Below the pieces are notes generated by a model. It saw only the letters and a program-made list of their open reading frames with translations, was not told the DNA's origin and did not search any database. Shown here one piece after another: positions 14,964 to 23,061 of a DNA stretch of 35,168 bases. A program made the translations under genes and the position numbers. Source of the DNA: an uncultured Oscillochloris sp. (GTDB lineage: Bacteria; Chloroflexota; Chloroflexia; Chloroflexales; Chloroflexaceae); the NCBI GenBank assembly GCA_903920315.1, contig CAIXLU010000527.1:1-35168 (forward strand). Reading direction: 5' to 3'. Numbering within the stretch: position 1 is the first letter of the stretch; each line of letters opens with the position of its first letter.

Positions 14964-17150
14964 ATGTCACCTTCCCCTTCCCTCGCTGGTACCCGCAGGA
15001 CGCGATCACCTCGTGTCCTCAGCATTCACACAGCTATCCCCTTCGGCGCGCTCCTGCTGATTCTGCTGCTGACCTCCTTCGCCTATCGCTCGCCACGCAC
15101 CGACACTCTCCTGATGGATCAACTCGGCTGGCTGAATCCGCCGGTGGGGATGTACGCCGCTGAGCCGTTCCCTGGACAGGGACACCTTTACCGCTGGACA
15201 TCCGACGAATCTGCGCTGCCATTGCCGAATCCCGGCGGTGCGATGTTGCTCCAGTTCCGTATGGGCGGACACCCCGGTGGCACGCCCGGTGCCGAGATCC
15301 GGGTCGGCTCGGTACGATTCTCCCTCGATGTGCCAGAGACGATCAGACGCTACCGCATGCTCATCCCGCCCGTAAGCCAGGAACGTCTGTCGTTCCAAGT
15401 CAGTGCGCCGCCCCTGGTGATGGAAGGTGACGGTCGCTCGCTTGGGCTGCTGCTTGGCCCCGTTCAGGTGATTGGTGGCGGCGATGCGCCTGTCATCATC
15501 CTGCTTGGTGCGGGACTCCTGTTTGTGGGCGGATCTCTCTTCGCTCGCCGATTGGGCTATGCGTCTTGGGTCCCCTCGGTTGTGCTGGCAGCGATGATCA
15601 TGCTGGCCGTGTACGGGAATGCGATGTTGAGCTGGCGCTACGCGGTGGTAGGCAGCAGCATGTTGCTCATGGCCGCGCTCAGTCTGGCGGCGCTGGTCTA
15701 CGAGCAGATCGCTGCGAAACAACGCCTGATGGCCATAGCTGTGGCAGCTCTGGTAGGCGTCGGCATCCCGTGGCTTAGTCTATTCGCCCCAGATGTAACA
15801 CTCATCGCCGCCGCACTGATCGCCGTTGCCGGCTCTATCTGGCTACGTACGCTTGGCGCACCAATTCTGCCTGCATATGTGGGCATGCTCCTCCTGGGAG
15901 TCGCAGTGTTCCTGGCTCAGCAGGCTAGCGGCATCGCGCCGCTGGCTCCTGGCCTCCTGCTGGCTCTGTTCAGCCTGAGTTGGCTTGGACTGGATAGTAT
16001 GCCCCGTGAGGCACAGGATGGGCGTGGCCGGATTCTAACGGATTGTGCGTGGCTTACGTTCTCCGCCGCAGTTGCCATAACCATTGGAATTCACCTGTAT
16101 ATCTGGAGCCTGCCGGTTGTTGGAAAGCCTGATATTAGCTATATCTGGCGCGACAGCATCGGGATCGCCGCAGGGAAGAACCCGTACGAGCGCATCATCG
16201 GCGGCAGCATGCAGACGAATGATAAGTACGCGACCTACTTCCCGCTCTTCTACCTCCTGGGCGCGCTGGTGCATACGCTTGGCGTGCAGACCTTCGAGTC
16301 CTGGCTGGCGTTTTGGCGAATCATCTTCCTTGCCTGCGATATTGGGACAGGACTGCTGATCTACACACTGCTGATCACAAGCGGTCGTCCGCTGCTGGCC
16401 GGTGGCGGAGCGGCCTTCTGGCTCCTGCATCGCTGGACTCTTTCCAGCGCCATGTCTGCGAATATTGATTTCCTGTCCATCTTCTTTCTGCTCCTCTCGC
16501 TGACGTTTCTGTCTCTCTACCAGGCCCGCAGCACCCCCGCCAGGTCTACGCAATGGCACCTGTGGGCGGCACTACTCAGCCTGAGCGTCTCGCTGGCGAT
16601 CAAGCAGATCGCCATCTTCCTTGTGCCGCTTTACTGCATCTGGGTCTGGCAAAGCTCTGGGGCACCGATATTCGCCACAGGCCGGGGACGTTGGCGGCAG
16701 ACCCGCATTGCGCAGAGCGCCGTCGCGCTGCTGGTGATCCTAAGCCTCCCGATGATCGTCGCACTGCCGTTTCTGGCATGGAACGCCCCCGGATTCATCA
16801 TGTCAATCCTCTTCTCGGCCACGCGCAGCCCGACGCTAAGTAGCTCGGCGATATCGGCCAGTTGGCTCCTGGGCGAGATCTTCCCGCACTTCACCGGCAT
16901 CATCTCCCGGGTGATCATCATCCTGGCACTCCTCTGGGTCTACACCGCCGTAGCCCGACGCGAGGTACACATGTTCACCGCCGGGTTGCTCACCCTGACC
17001 GTATTTGTCGGCTTTAACCCGGTATTCTTCAACCAATATCTCACATGGCTGCTCCCGTTTATTGTGCTGATCGCCTGTGATTCCAGATCATCCTTCTTGC
17101 CCGACAAAGGGTCGCGGCGGAGCCACCCACCGTTGCCTCCAGATGACTAA
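14964..17150 (+). CDS. GT87/DUF2029-like membrane glycosyltransferase
   Basis: A 728-residue multi-pass membrane protein. After one N-terminal hydrophobic segment (about 25-45) comes an extracytoplasmic-looking beta-rich region of about 130 residues. A series of hydrophobic helices fills the rest. Residues about 390-440 read AAGKNPYERI then KYATYFPLFYLLGALVHTLG, the pattern of the DUF2029/GT87 family of GT-C transferases, which use polyprenyl-phosphate sugars at the outer membrane face. Donor and acceptor cannot be told. ATG 14964 has no good ribosome binding site; GTG 15014 (before LSIHTAIPFG) is an alternative. It is probably a separate unit from nuo. Confidence 0.7.
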   Translation: MSPSPSLAGTRRTRSPRVLSIHTAIPFGALLLILLLTSFAYRSPRTDTLLMDQLGWLNPPVGMYAAEPFPGQGHLYRWTSDESALPLPNPGGAMLLQFRMGGHPGGTPGAEIRVGSVRFSLDVPETIRRYRMLIPPVSQERLSFQVSAPPLVMEGDGRSLGLLLGPVQVIGGGDAPVIILLGAGLLFVGGSLFARRLGYASWVPSVVLAAMIMLAVYGNAMLSWRYAVVGSSMLLMAALSLAALVYEQIAAKQRLMAIAVAALVGVGIPWLSLFAPDVTLIAAALIAVAGSIWLRTLGAPILPAYVGMLLLGVAVFLAQQASGIAPLAPGLLLALFSLSWLGLDSMPREAQDGRGRILTDCAWLTFSAAVAITIGIHLYIWSLPVVGKPDISYIWRDSIGIAAGKNPYERIIGGSMQTNDKYATYFPLFYLLGALVHTLGVQTFESWLAFWRIIFLACDIGTGLLIYTLLITSGRPLLAGGGAAFWLLHRWTLSSAMSANIDFLSIFFLLLSLTFLSLYQARSTPARSTQWHLWAALLSLSVSLAIKQIAIFLVPLYCIWVWQSSGAPIFATGRGRWRQTRIAQSAVALLVILSLPMIVALPFLAWNAPGFIMSILFSATRSPTLSSSAISASWLLGEIFPHFTGIISRVIIILALLWVYTAVARREVHMFTAGLLTLTVFVGFNPVFFNQYLTWLLPFIVLIACDSRSSFLPDKGSRRSHPPLPPDD

Positions 17151-17162
17151 GGCTGTCTGCTC

Positions 17163-17191
17163 TTGACGGAAAGTGTTGCGTCCGATATACT
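17163..17191 (+). promoter_or_regulatory. Sigma70-like promoter of the terC riboswitch mRNA
   Basis: TTGACG (17163-17168), a 17-bp spacer and TATACT (17186-17191) closely match the sigma70 consensus. The predicted start near 17198 falls exactly at the 5' edge of the riboswitch aptamer, which supports both calls. Confidence 0.8.
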
Positions 17192-17197
17192 GCATAT

Positions 17198-17302
17198 TGG
17201 TTAGGGAGTAGCCGCTCGCCTTCGGGCGAGACAGTCAGTCGTCAAGACAGAGCTAAAACGCTCTCGGCTGCCTGTGCGTGAGACACGCATGGCGAGACTA
17301 CC
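17198..17302 (+). ncRNA. yybP-ykoY (manganese) riboswitch aptamer
   Basis: The hallmarks of this class are in order. The 5' strand is TTAGGGAGTAGCC (17201-17213), followed by a hairpin GCTCGCC-TTCG-GGCGAG. Next come CAGTCGTCAAGACAG and a variable stem, then the 3' strand GCATGGCGAGACTACC (17287-17302), whose TGGCGAGAC is characteristic. This class binds Mn2+ and commonly controls Mn exporters and TerC-type proteins, which is the gene found downstream. Recognition is by motif and context; no covariance model was run. Confidence 0.87.
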
Positions 17303-17348
17303 ACGACATTCGTTGCCGTGGGGTTTCGCTTTTTTGTTGCCCCACGGC
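17301..17348 (+). promoter_or_regulatory. Expression platform of the manganese riboswitch
   Basis: Two overlapping structures follow the aptamer. CCACG (17301-17305) with CGTGG (17317-17321) is followed by a T-run at 17330-17335, a weak terminator. GCCGTGGGG (17315-17323) and CCCCACGGC (17340-17348) form a perfect 9-bp stem that would enclose the T-run. They share 17317-17321 and exclude each other. The first also uses bases next to the aptamer 3' strand, so ligand binding could bias the choice. Which state is ON is not settled by the sequence alone. Confidence 0.5.
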
Positions 17349-17377
17349 CAGGATTACAGACAAAGGAGTGTTTACAC

Positions 17378-18349
17378 ATGACTGACGGGACGATCTGGAT
17401 GTGGATTGGGTTCAACGCATTTGTGTTGGCCATGCTGGCCCTCGACTTGGGAGTGTTTCACCGAAAGGCGCACGATGTCTCGGTGCGCGAGGCTCTTACG
17501 TGGAGCGGAGTCTGGATTGCATTGGCCCTGACCTTCAATGTGATCATCTTCTTCTTCTGGGACAAGATGGTGCCGGGGAGCGGCTACAGCAATAGCGACG
17601 CCGGTCTAGCCTTCCTCACCGGCTACCTGATCGAGAAATCTCTTAGTGTTGATAACATCTTCGTGATCATGCTGATCTTCAGCTATTTTGCTGTGCCTAG
17701 CGCCTACCAGCATCGCGTGCTGTTTTGGGGCATCCTTGGTGCCCTGGTGATGCGTGGGGTGATGATCGGACTCGGCGCGGCGCTGATCCACGAGTTTAGC
17801 TGGATCATCTACATCTTCGGTGCATTTCTGATCTTTACCGGCATCCGTATGGCCTTCCACAAAGATGAGGAATTGCACCCCGAGAATAACCCGCTGATCA
17901 AGCTATTCCGGCGGTTCATGCCTGTGTCGGAGAAGTATGAGGGCGATACATTCTTCATCCGCCGCTCCGGTGTGCTGATGGCCACGCCACTCTTCCTCGT
18001 GCTGCTGATGATCGAGAGTACCGACCTGATCTTTGCGGTGGACTCGATCCCGGCCATTTTCGCCGTCACTCAGAACCCCTTCCTCGTCTATACCTCAAAC
18101 GTGTTTGCCATCCTGGGACTGCGCTCGCTCTACTTTGTGCTGGCCGGTGTCGTGACTATGTTCCATTATCTGAAGTTGGGCTTGGCGGTGGTGCTCACCT
18201 TCGTGGGTACAAAAATGCTGCTGATCGAGACGCCGTTTAAGATCCCGACCCTGATCTCGCTCGGTGTGGTGGCGCTCATTCTGGGAGTCTCCGTTGGAGC
18301 CTCGCTCATCCGGGCGCGGAACATCAAGCGGGCCGCCACATTGATGTAG
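17378..18349 (+). CDS. TerC family membrane protein (Alx-like)
   Basis: TerC/Alx proteins are integral membrane proteins linked to metal-ion, especially manganese, homeostasis and export. The product has 323 residues and about nine hydrophobic helices. The family's acidic motifs are present: LALDLGVFHRKAH in the first helix, EKSLSVDNIFVI in the third, and ESTDLIFAVDSIPAI in a later one, each with membrane-embedded Asp/Glu. ATG 17378 is chosen for its AAAGGAG (17362-17368) ribosome binding site; ATG 17318 lies in the riboswitch platform. Control by the upstream manganese riboswitch fits a role in Mn export. A bidirectional terminator follows. Confidence 0.95.
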   Translation: MTDGTIWMWIGFNAFVLAMLALDLGVFHRKAHDVSVREALTWSGVWIALALTFNVIIFFFWDKMVPGSGYSNSDAGLAFLTGYLIEKSLSVDNIFVIMLIFSYFAVPSAYQHRVLFWGILGALVMRGVMIGLGAALIHEFSWIIYIFGAFLIFTGIRMAFHKDEELHPENNPLIKLFRRFMPVSEKYEGDTFFIRRSGVLMATPLFLVLLMIESTDLIFAVDSIPAIFAVTQNPFLVYTSNVFAILGLRSLYFVLAGVVTMFHYLKLGLAVVLTFVGTKMLLIETPFKIPTLISLGVVALILGVSVGASLIRARNIKRAATLM

Positions 18350-18366
18350 AGGGAGAGAAACAGACA

Positions 18367-18406
18367 GAGAAAAACCCCCAGCACTGTTGTGCCGGGGGTT
18401 TTTCTC
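18367..18406. terminator. Bidirectional intrinsic terminator
   Basis: Arms 18367-18384 and 18389-18406 pair over 18 positions with one mismatch and a TGTT loop. GC core CCCCC/GGGGG is flanked by AAAAA on the left and TTTTT on the right, giving a U-run on either strand. It lies between the convergent terC and the small minus-strand gene ending at 18423 and can serve both. Confidence 0.92.
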
Positions 18407-18422
18407 ATGTGTCAGACTTCGG

Positions 18423-18659
18423 CTACAGCAAGTGCTGTCCGCCATGCATCTCTTCGATCAGATGTGATCGTGACTCCACATCCGCAAGCCGGGTTGAGGC
18501 AAACATTGACGCGGCACACATCAGATCGTGCTGTTGCGCGGCGGGCAACGCCTTTAGGTCTCCGAATGTGTAGCCAAGTCCCATCAAGTACTCGTTGATG
18601 TATGCCTGCTCTAGTTCGACACCTGGGGGGGGAAGGATCTCAGTCTGTAGATCGTCCAT
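18423..18659 (-). CDS. Small hypothetical protein (78 aa)
   Basis: A 78-residue soluble acidic protein beginning MDDLQTEILPPPGVELEQAY; the family is not recognised. It looks largely helical, with one Cys in LMCAAS, and has no membrane segment. A real gene is supported by AGAGGTGAC about 5 nt before ATG 18659 (minus strand), a TATAAT box at 18757-18752, and a bidirectional terminator 17 nt beyond its stop. The next gene upstream, trxB, ends about 200 nt away, so it probably has its own transcript. Function unknown. Confidence 0.7.
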   Translation of the reverse strand: MDDLQTEILPPPGVELEQAYINEYLMGLGYTFGDLKALPAAQQHDLMCAASMFASTRLADVESRSHLIEEMHGGQHLL

Positions 18660-18751
18660 ACGTCACCTCTAGCCGTTACTTCGTCGGAACAGCCTTATAA
18701 ACAGCCTCCCTGGAGGAGAGTGATGAGGGCACGTGAAGGAGAGGTGTAGCG

Positions 18752-18757
18752 ATTATA
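18752..18757 (-). promoter_or_regulatory. -10 box for the 78-aa gene
   Basis: On the minus strand this reads TATAAT, about 90 nt before the start codon at 18659. No convincing -35 is seen at 17 bp. Confidence 0.4.
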
Positions 18758-18856
18758 GCACTGTCAGACGCTCCCAGGCGTGTTGTTTCCATAACGTATG
18801 ATCCCCTACGGTAAAACTATACGCGCATGAGAGTGATGACGACCTCTGAGACGGTC

Positions 18857-19804
18857 CTACGCCCCGGCCTTTTTCTTGGCGGCGTACTCCTGCTCGGCCA
18901 GGAACCAGGTAGCCTCCATCGCGGCCTGGCAACCCTCGCCCGCCGCCGTGATTGCCTGACGGTAAATGTGATCCACCACATCCCCGGCGGCGAAGATGCC
19001 CGGCACCTTCGTGCGCGTGCGCCCGTCGGTGACGATATAGCCGTTCTCGTCAAGCTCCAGGATGCCCGTGAATAGCCCCGAGTTCGGGATATGGCCGATG
19101 TAGGGGAAGACTCCGTCTACCGCCAGATCATGAATTTCGCCGCTCTTGAGGTTGCGTACCTTCACGCTGGTCACCTTCTCATCGCCGATGATCGCGTCTA
19201 CGGTGCTGTCCCAGATAAAACGCACCTTCGGGTTGGACAAAGCCCGCTCCTGGAGGACTGGGTCGGCGCGTAGGCTATCGCGACGGTGGACAACGATCAG
19301 CTCATCAACAAAGCGGGTGAGAAACAAACCCTCGTCGAGGGCGCTATTGCCGCCGCCGACGATGACCACTTTCTTGTTGCGGAAGAAGAAGCCGTCGCAC
19401 GTGGCGCAGTAGCTCACGCCACGATTGGCCAACTCCTCCTCGCCGGGTACGCCCAGGTGGCGTGGAGAGGCTCCGGTAGAGACAATCAGCGTGTCAGCGG
19501 TCATCGTCTCCCCGTTGTCGGTGGTGAGGACGAAGGGACGCTGGCTGGCATCCACCTTGGTAATCAGGGCGTCCTTATACTGGGCACCAAAGCGGGCGGC
19601 CTGCTTCTCAATATTCTCGGCTAGTTCGTAGCCACCGATCCCATCAACAAAGCCGGGATAGTTCTCTACTTCGCTGGTGGTCGCAATCAGGCCGCCGGGC
19701 TGGAGGCCGCGCACCACCAGGGGCTCAAGGTTCGCTCGGGCGGCGTAGAGGGCGGCAGTGAGGCCCGCAGGCCCCGAACCAATAATGACAACGTGGCTGT
19801 GCAT
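18857..19804 (-). CDS. trxB: Thioredoxin-disulfide reductase
   Basis: A cytoplasmic FAD enzyme that reduces thioredoxin with NADPH. The product is 315 residues, the normal size. It has the FAD dinucleotide fold IIGSGPAG at residues 8-15, the redox pair C133-A-T-C136 followed by DG, the NAD(P)H fold VIVGGGNSALDEG with HRRD after it, and the closing FAD motif GIFAAGDV. The start chosen is ATG 19804 because GAAGGA lies 4-5 nt upstream, and MHSHVVIIG is a usual N terminus. ATG 19825 would add seven residues without a ribosome binding site. A TATACT box at 19853-19848 may be its -10. No thioredoxin gene is in the window. Confidence 0.95.
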   Translation of the reverse strand: MHSHVVIIGSGPAGLTAALYAARANLEPLVVRGLQPGGLIATTSEVENYPGFVDGIGGYELAENIEKQAARFGAQYKDALITKVDASQRPFVLTTDNGETMTADTLIVSTGASPRHLGVPGEEELANRGVSYCATCDGFFFRNKKVVIVGGGNSALDEGLFLTRFVDELIVVHRRDSLRADPVLQERALSNPKVRFIWDSTVDAIIGDEKVTSVKVRNLKSGEIHDLAVDGVFPYIGHIPNSGLFTGILELDENGYIVTDGRTRTKVPGIFAAGDVVDHIYRQAITAAGEGCQAAMEATWFLAEQEYAAKKKAGA

Positions 19805-19903
19805 ATGTTCCTTCTTCTCAATCATCGTGGGGGTGTTTCCCGTTAGGAGTATAGCATGCTCGGATCTGCATGAGGTACAAGAAGTTTGAGGGGTTGCATG
19901 TCC

Positions 19904-19976
19904 CTGAACAGATCATAGGGGTGGCTGAGATTGTCAGCTTTGCTGACAATCTCAACCACCCCTATGATCTGTTCAG
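19904..19976. repeat. 73-bp near-perfect palindrome (35-bp stem)
   Basis: Arms 19904-19938 and 19942-19976 pair over 35 bp with a single C/T mismatch and a 3-nt loop. It is less GC-rich than its surroundings. It starts 9 nt after the stop of the small minus-strand ORF (19986-20138) and precedes the trxB promoter region. No T-run or clear target-site duplication flanks it. It may be a transcript-end structure, an RNase III substrate, a small RNA or a miniature mobile element relic. Confidence 0.9.
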
Positions 19977-19985
19977 AGCGTATCG

Positions 19986-20138
19986 CTATGCGGCGGAGAT
20001 CTTCTGGTCCGCTACGAGGATCGCCGCTCGCGAGGCAGCGCGCAGCGCCTCGCCGGATGTTGCGCAGCGCCCAGAGAGTTTCCGTCCGTCTGCGAGGGTA
20101 ACATTCCAGACGCCTCGGTTGACCTGAATAGAAATCAT
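19986..20138 (-). CDS. Small ORF (50 aa) with strong ribosome binding site
   Basis: On the minus strand, ATG at 20138 opens 50 codons to TAG at 19988-19986. The protein begins MISIQVNRGVWNVTLADGR and ends ADQKISAA. GGAGGAGCT directly precedes the ATG, one of the best ribosome binding sites in the window. The predicted product looks like a short beta strand pair followed by a helix, mildly basic, with no membrane segment. The family is not recognised. The giant palindrome begins 9 nt after its stop. It lies between the histidine kinase (upstream on this strand) and trxB. Confidence 0.6.
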   Translation of the reverse strand: MISIQVNRGVWNVTLADGRKLSGRCATSGEALRAASRAAILVADQKISAA

Positions 20139-20284
20139 AGCTCCTCCGTGTGCTGCCGCAACACGCGGCGCGTATCCATCACTACTACTGGAGAAGCAAA
20201 CGCTCAGGCGATGGCTTTTTGGGAATGCTGTGTCTATCGCTTGGCTATGACTGAAACCTGAAACCCAGCACCGGAAACCTTGTC

Positions 20285-21856
20285 TCAGTTCGTAAGCTGG
20301 CGATGGGCGATGGGCAGCGTGAAGAGGAAGCGTGCGCCGCGACCGAGCTGGCTCTCGACCCGGATCGTGCCGCCGTGGGCCTCAATCACAGCGCGAGCCA
20401 GGTAGAGTCCCAGCCCACTGCCCTGAGTCTCGCGGCGCAGCCGGTTATCAACCCGGTAGAATCGCTCGAAGATCTGCTCCTGCTCCTCGGGGGCAATACC
20501 GATGCCCTGGTCGGAGACATAGGCAATCGCCATGTCGCCCTCGGCGCGGGAGCCAATGCGAATTGTGCCGCCATCAGGGCTGTACTTCACGGCGTTGGAG
20601 ACCAGATTAGTGAGAACCTGGCGCAACCGCTCGTAATCGCCGTGGACGGGCGGCATCTCGTCGGGGAAGCGCAACTCGAACTCAAACATGCCCTCGGTTT
20701 GGGCGGCGAACCCGCGCACCACATCGGCGGCCAGGCTCGCGAGCGGAAAATCGGAGCGGTCGAGGCGCACGTTGCCGGCGGCCACCCGCGAGACATCAAG
20801 CAGATCCTGGATCTGACGGGCCAGACGGTCGGCCTCCTCCTCAATGATCATCAAACCCTCGCGCAGTGTCTCCTGCGAGAAGGTGGCGTCTTGGCGGGCG
20901 AGGGTACTGGCGTAGCCCTTGATGATGCTGACGGGAGTCTTCAGCTCGTGCGAGATTACCGAGATAAAAGTGTTCTGAAGCTCCGCCTCGCGGCGCTGCG
21001 CGGTGATGTCGCGCACATTGGCAATGGCCCCGAGAAAGACACCGCCGGGTCCGCGCTGGGGAGCGTAGTGGCTTTGCGCGTAGAACTCGCGCCCATCGCG
21101 ACTGGTGATACGACCGTTAGCCACGGGAATATCCATCGGTGGTCGGCGCTGGAGTGGGCAGTCGGTCAGGCAGATATTAACATCCTGGGCGCTATGAATG
21201 CCCAACACTTCGGCGCAGGGACGGCCAATTGCCTCCTCGTGACTCCAGCCCGTGAGTTGCTCCATCGCCTTGTTGAAGGTCGTGATCCGCCAGCGGCTAT
21301 CAATGATCATGGCTCCATCGACACTCTGCTCAATCATCGCATCGAGGCGCTGCTTCTCACGCAGAACGCCCTGGTAGAGCCGGGCGTTAGAGACCGCAAT
21401 CGCGGCCTGGTCGGCAAAATCCTGAAGGAGCTGGCGGTCGTTGGCGGAGAAATCAACATTGAGGGCGGCGCGGAAGGCATAGATCACACCCACCGCCGAT
21501 TGGCGCACCGTGAGGGGCAGAGCGATCATCTGGCGCAGGTTCAGCCCGGTATCGGCAGCAACATCGCGCAGGACGGCGACGCCACGGCGGGTGATGTCGC
21601 CCATCGGCAGATCGAGCAGCGGGGCGAAGGCCGGCCAGATCTCGCGGGGGAGCTGAGACGATGCGCGGATACGCAAGACATCGCCGCTCTCCTCATCGTA
21701 GATCGCAATCAAGCCAGACGTGCCAGCAAGCATCTCAACGGCGTAGGTGATCACTAAGTTCAGCACGCTAGAAAGGTCGAGCTGCGCCGTGATAGCGCGG
21801 CTGATCTGGAGCAGATACTCGCGCTGGCGCAAACGGTTATCTGGCGATTCAAGCAT
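20285..21856 (-). CDS. GAF-PAS sensor histidine kinase
   Basis: A 523-residue kinase with domains in order: GAF (about 25-165), a short coiled linker, PAS (about 175-285), HisKA (about 293-355) and HATPase (about 400-515). The phosphoacceptor is H303 in SHELKTP. ATP-site motifs are intact: [10 protein letters not shown] (N box), DQGIGI (G1), FERFYR (F box) and [10 protein letters not shown] (G2). There is no membrane segment, so it senses a cytoplasmic signal or partner. The start is ATG 21856, with GGAGGA five nt upstream; an upstream in-frame ATG (21889) is rejected. No response regulator is adjacent, so it is an orphan kinase. Confidence 0.94.
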   Translation of the reverse strand: MLESPDNRLRQREYLLQISRAITAQLDLSSVLNLVITYAVEMLAGTSGLIAIYDEESGDVLRIRASSQLPREIWPAFAPLLDLPMGDITRRGVAVLRDVAADTGLNLRQMIALPLTVRQSAVGVIYAFRAALNVDFSANDRQLLQDFADQAAIAVSNARLYQGVLREKQRLDAMIEQSVDGAMIIDSRWRITTFNKAMEQLTGWSHEEAIGRPCAEVLGIHSAQDVNICLTDCPLQRRPPMDIPVANGRITSRDGREFYAQSHYAPQRGPGGVFLGAIANVRDITAQRREAELQNTFISVISHELKTPVSIIKGYASTLARQDATFSQETLREGLMIIEEEADRLARQIQDLLDVSRVAAGNVRLDRSDFPLASLAADVVRGFAAQTEGMFEFELRFPDEMPPVHGDYERLRQVLTNLVSNAVKYSPDGGTIRIGSRAEGDMAIAYVSDQGIGIAPEEQEQIFERFYRVDNRLRRETQGSGLGLYLARAVIEAHGGTIRVESQLGRGARFLFTLPIAHRQLTN

Positions 21857-22253
21857 AGGAATCCTCCGAGACGGTATTGTAGCACGCATGTGGTGTCAGG
21901 CATCAGGTGAGTGGGTCGCCGATAGCGTTGACATGGCCCGCGAGGAACACAACAATGCTTTACACACCGCACACACGGACGTAGATAAATCTGTTAAGCA
22001 TTAATCATCGCATATTAGCGCATTGCAGTCGGTTTTAAGGCCGACAGAGACACATTTTTATGTGCCATATGATGCAGAATGGTGCGATTTTTTCTGCCGA
22101 CGTACTGGGCGTACCTACGACGTAAAATACTATTTACAACTCACACTAGACAGGCGGTAGGCTGCATGCTATGATGATAAATACTTACACGTAGGTAAGA
22201 GGCGATAAGGGTGAGTGGGGGGAGTTGGCTACTAGTATAGAAGGCAGAAACGT
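21857..22253. other. Divergent intergenic region, 397 nt
   Basis: AT-richer than the surroundings, with no plausible gene. It holds the ribosome binding site and a possible TACAAT -10 (21881-21876) for the minus-strand kinase, two small hairpins (GTCGG/CCGAC 22028-22045; CACAT/ATGTG 22051-22064), GACGTA at 21978, 22099 and 22119 (the last two 20 bp apart), and the promoter of the HTH gene. Confidence 0.6.
22147..22175 (+). promoter_or_regulatory. Sigma70-like promoter of the HTH/roadblock cluster
   Basis: TAGACA (22147-22152), a 17-bp spacer and TATGAT (22170-22175). The predicted start is near 22182. Just downstream, CTTAC-N6-GTAAG (22184-22199) is a short palindrome in operator position, possibly for the HTH protein itself. 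Confidence 0.65.
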
Positions 22254-22541
22254 ATGGATCTCGATATATCCAGCAAGCGGGCCAAAAAGCTCATGCGTGA
22301 ACACGGACTGACCGACGAAGAGATTCAGCAAATCGTTGCTTCGGCACGAATCAACCTTGCCACTTTCGATCCAGAGTATCGTACTAATGTCACACAGATC
22401 GCTGACGATCTTCAGAAGAGTCGGCCGACCATTTACGGGTGGGCGGATCGGGCCATCGCCGCAACGATCCACTCGCTGCGCAACATTCGTACCGGGCGAC
22501 CGCCCAAAGAGCGAGATCGGAGCATTGGCGTTGAGGTGTAG
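22254..22541 (+). CDS. Small helix-turn-helix protein
   Basis: A 95-residue, largely helical protein. Residues about 46-68 (NVTQIADDLQKSRPTIYGWA) have the pattern of a helix-turn-helix, and a basic segment (RNIRTGRPPKERDR) follows it. The N-terminal 40 residues form another helical pair (KKLMREHGLTDEEIQQIV). It is likely a DNA-binding regulator, resembling the HTH part of transposase- or MerR-like proteins, but no exact family is recognised. GAAGG lies about 9 nt before ATG 22254. A palindrome near its own transcription start hints at autoregulation. It heads the roadblock/MglA cluster, and a new TATAAT (22562-22567) follows it. Confidence 0.75.
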   Translation: MDLDISSKRAKKLMREHGLTDEEIQQIVASARINLATFDPEYRTNVTQIADDLQKSRPTIYGWADRAIAATIHSLRNIRTGRPPKERDRSIGVEV

Positions 22542-22561
22542 GATCGGGTCAAGCCCTCGTG

Positions 22562-22567
22562 TATAAT
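22562..22567 (+). promoter_or_regulatory. -10 box upstream of first roadblock gene
   Basis: A consensus TATAAT lies 53 nt before ATG 22621. No good -35 is seen, so a start site here is plausible but unproven. Confidence 0.45.
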
Positions 22568-22620
22568 AGGAAAGCTTGGCGCCGCCGTGGTCTGGCGCCC
22601 GCCGAAGGAGTCCCATACGT

Positions 22621-22986
22621 ATGAGCAGCAAGCTACGGGATCTGCTAGGTCGCTTTCGCGCTATCGAGAGCATTGATCTGGCGGCGGTTGTGGCGACGGA
22701 CGGACTACTGATCGAAAGCGCTGCCCGATCAGGGGTTGATGTGGACGCGATCTGCGCAGTAGCATCGAACGGACTGGCGATGGCCGAGGCGCTTGGTCGC
22801 GAGATTGCGAAGGGCGGCGCACTACAGACGATGCTAGAGTATGAACACGGCCTTGTGGTGATCGAACCGATCAATGCGGAGGCGATGCTGCTCTTGCTGG
22901 CCGGTTCGCGTGATGACCTTGGCTATGTGCGGTTTCTGGTCGCCAAGCATCGCAGCGATATGAGTGACGCTTTACGAGACATCTGA
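22621..22986 (+). CDS. Roadblock/LC7 domain protein (MglB-like)
   Basis: A 121-residue single-domain protein. The alternating strands and helices fit the roadblock/LC7 fold: a first helix (LRDLLGRFRAIESI), then VVATDGLLIESAA, a long helix, then LEYEHGLVVIEPI and MLLLLAG. Such proteins dimerise and act as GTPase-activating or scaffold partners of MglA-type GTPases, one of which lies 700 bp downstream. ATG 22621 is chosen for AAGGAG about 9 nt upstream; an earlier in-frame ATG lacks one. A second roadblock gene follows after 75 nt. Confidence 0.85.
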   Translation: MSSKLRDLLGRFRAIESIDLAAVVATDGLLIESAARSGVDVDAICAVASNGLAMAEALGREIAKGGALQTMLEYEHGLVVIEPINAEAMLLLLAGSRDDLGYVRFLVAKHRSDMSDALRDI

Positions 22987-22999
22987 TTCTCCTATATGC

Positions 23000-23005
23000 T
23001 ATAAT
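23000..23005 (+). promoter_or_regulatory. -10 box upstream of second roadblock gene
   Basis: TATAAT lies 57 nt before ATG 23062, the same arrangement as at 22562. No clear -35 is seen. Confidence 0.45.
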
Positions 23006-23061
23006 TCGGGAAGCGTGCAGTCGCCGGCCCCCCGATCGGATCACGTGTAAGGCAGGTATCG

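Noticed and set aside
19870-20127. An 85-codon open frame on the plus strand
   Set aside because: It runs through the 35-bp palindrome and lies opposite the small ORF with the strong ribosome binding site; no ribosome binding site of its own.
20303-21757. A 484-codon open frame on the plus strand
   Set aside because: It lies antisense to the GAF-PAS kinase, whose motifs are all intact; the frame is a by-product of GC-rich codon use and has no recognisable domain.
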